From positions 1-6,708 of the forward strand of contig JANPJV010000058.1 of the NCBI GenBank assembly GCA_031425695.1: a DNA stretch of 6,708 nucleotides, in the 5' to 3' direction. The notes under the pieces were generated by a model. It did not search any database and was not told where the DNA came from. It saw only the letters and a program-made list of their open reading frames with translations. A program made the position numbers and the translations under genes. The stretch's first letter is position 1. The number at the start of each line of letters is the position of its first letter. Shown here piece after piece: positions 6,403 through 6,708 of the stretch. This DNA comes from JANPJV01 sp031425695 (GTDB lineage: Bacteria; Pseudomonadota; Gammaproteobacteria; Xanthomonadales; SZUA-5).

Positions 6403-6631
6403 CCGCGGGCATCGGCGGAAACCGCAATAGCTGCGGAAAGGCAATGTCCGCGTAAATCGCTCGCGATGGCAGCGAGCCGATTACCCTTTGGCTCAAGTTA
6501 TCCACAGTGGCTGCTCCGCAGCACCCGCCCCAAGGATTGAAGCGCGCGCGGGATCGCAATACCTTTCCCCCCCGTGCCAATGTACCCCGAGACAACTACC
6601 TCTTCGTAATTACTGAAGGTAGGCTCCTCTC
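6403..6631. other. Intergenic stretch without a convincing gene
   Basis: No motif-bearing frame is visible here. A plus-strand frame without an ATG (about 6453 onward) and a minus-strand 74-codon frame (6595-6371) are both open but show no recognisable protein features. The stretch holds a run of seven C at about 6567-6573 and a perfect DnaA-box-like TTATCCACA at 6498-6506. It ends in the ribosome site for the frame that starts at 6632. Confidence 0.45.
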
Positions 6632-6708
6632 ATGGATAGCTCGAGCTCTGAAGTTCAACCTGGTTCACCCGCACCTTTGTCAGCTTCGTCGAGTTCGTCC
6701 GCCGGCGC
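6632..6708 (+). CDS. Start of a gene with a Ser-rich N-terminus, cut by the window end
   Basis: An ATG at 6632 opens a frame that runs off the window. It begins MDSSSSEVQPGSP and continues into a run of Ser and Ala. GAAGGTAGG (6615-6623) ends eight bases before the ATG and is a good ribosome site. A low-complexity Ser/Pro tail is plausible as a flexible N-terminus, but only 25 codons are visible and no domain can be recognised. A second frame over the same bases is also open, so this call rests mainly on the ribosome site. Confidence 0.4.
   Translation, partial: MDSSSSEVQPGSPAPLSASSSSSAG

Noticed and set aside
6371..6595. 74-codon minus-strand frame
   Set aside because: No convincing ribosome site or motif; the composition looks random and it overlaps other open frames.

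Overview
The window is high-GC DNA, by eye a little over 60 percent, with dense bacterial coding, good Shine-Dalgarno sequences and many long shadow frames. It looks like a proteobacterium, and a beta- or gamma-proteobacterium is my best guess. No gene here fixes the species. There is no rRNA, convincing tRNA or housekeeping operon. The content (an IS end, gene fragments, palindromic repeats and NTPase, nuclease and nucleotide-binding families) reads as an accessory, defence-type island.

Left part (1-2224, + strand). The first ~139 bases are short direct repeats ending in a CA terminus, as in the ends of IS21-family insertion sequences. They run straight into an Hsp70-family gene that has lost its N-terminal third. 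What remains of that gene starts just before the second phosphate-binding motif of the ATPase and continues through the substrate-binding region into TPR-like helices. A 96-residue cysteine-rich, zinc-ribbon-like protein follows with a 4-base ATGA overlap, so the two genes formed an operon. The IS has probably inactivated the Hsp70 partner.

Middle part (2252-4129, - strand genes and remnants). A 308-residue protein converges on the Hsp70 operon. Its C-terminal half is the YpsA-like SLOG domain listed as 'putative molybdenum carrier', and its N-terminal half is one I cannot name. Upstream of it on the same strand is a ~65-codon remnant of the C-terminus of another protein, with no start. About 670 bases without a convincing gene follow, holding three related palindromic repeats and a few hairpins. 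This looks like a graveyard or junction zone between mobile segments.

Right part (4130-6708). The main gene is an intact 641-residue protein on the - strand. It has an N-terminal GHKL (Hsp90/MutL/MORC-type) ATPase and a C-terminal PD-(D/E)xK nuclease resembling the Shedu/DUF4263 group. It stands alone and has the architecture expected of an ATP-switched antiviral or anti-plasmid nuclease. It is the strongest candidate in the window for a little-described system. Diverging from it is a small 51-codon frame with a good Shine-Dalgarno sequence. A Ser-rich reading frame begins at the right edge and is cut by the window end.

The Hsp70/zinc-ribbon pair, the SLOG protein and the GHKL-nuclease are not one operon. 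They are best seen as separate modules gathered in one variable region.
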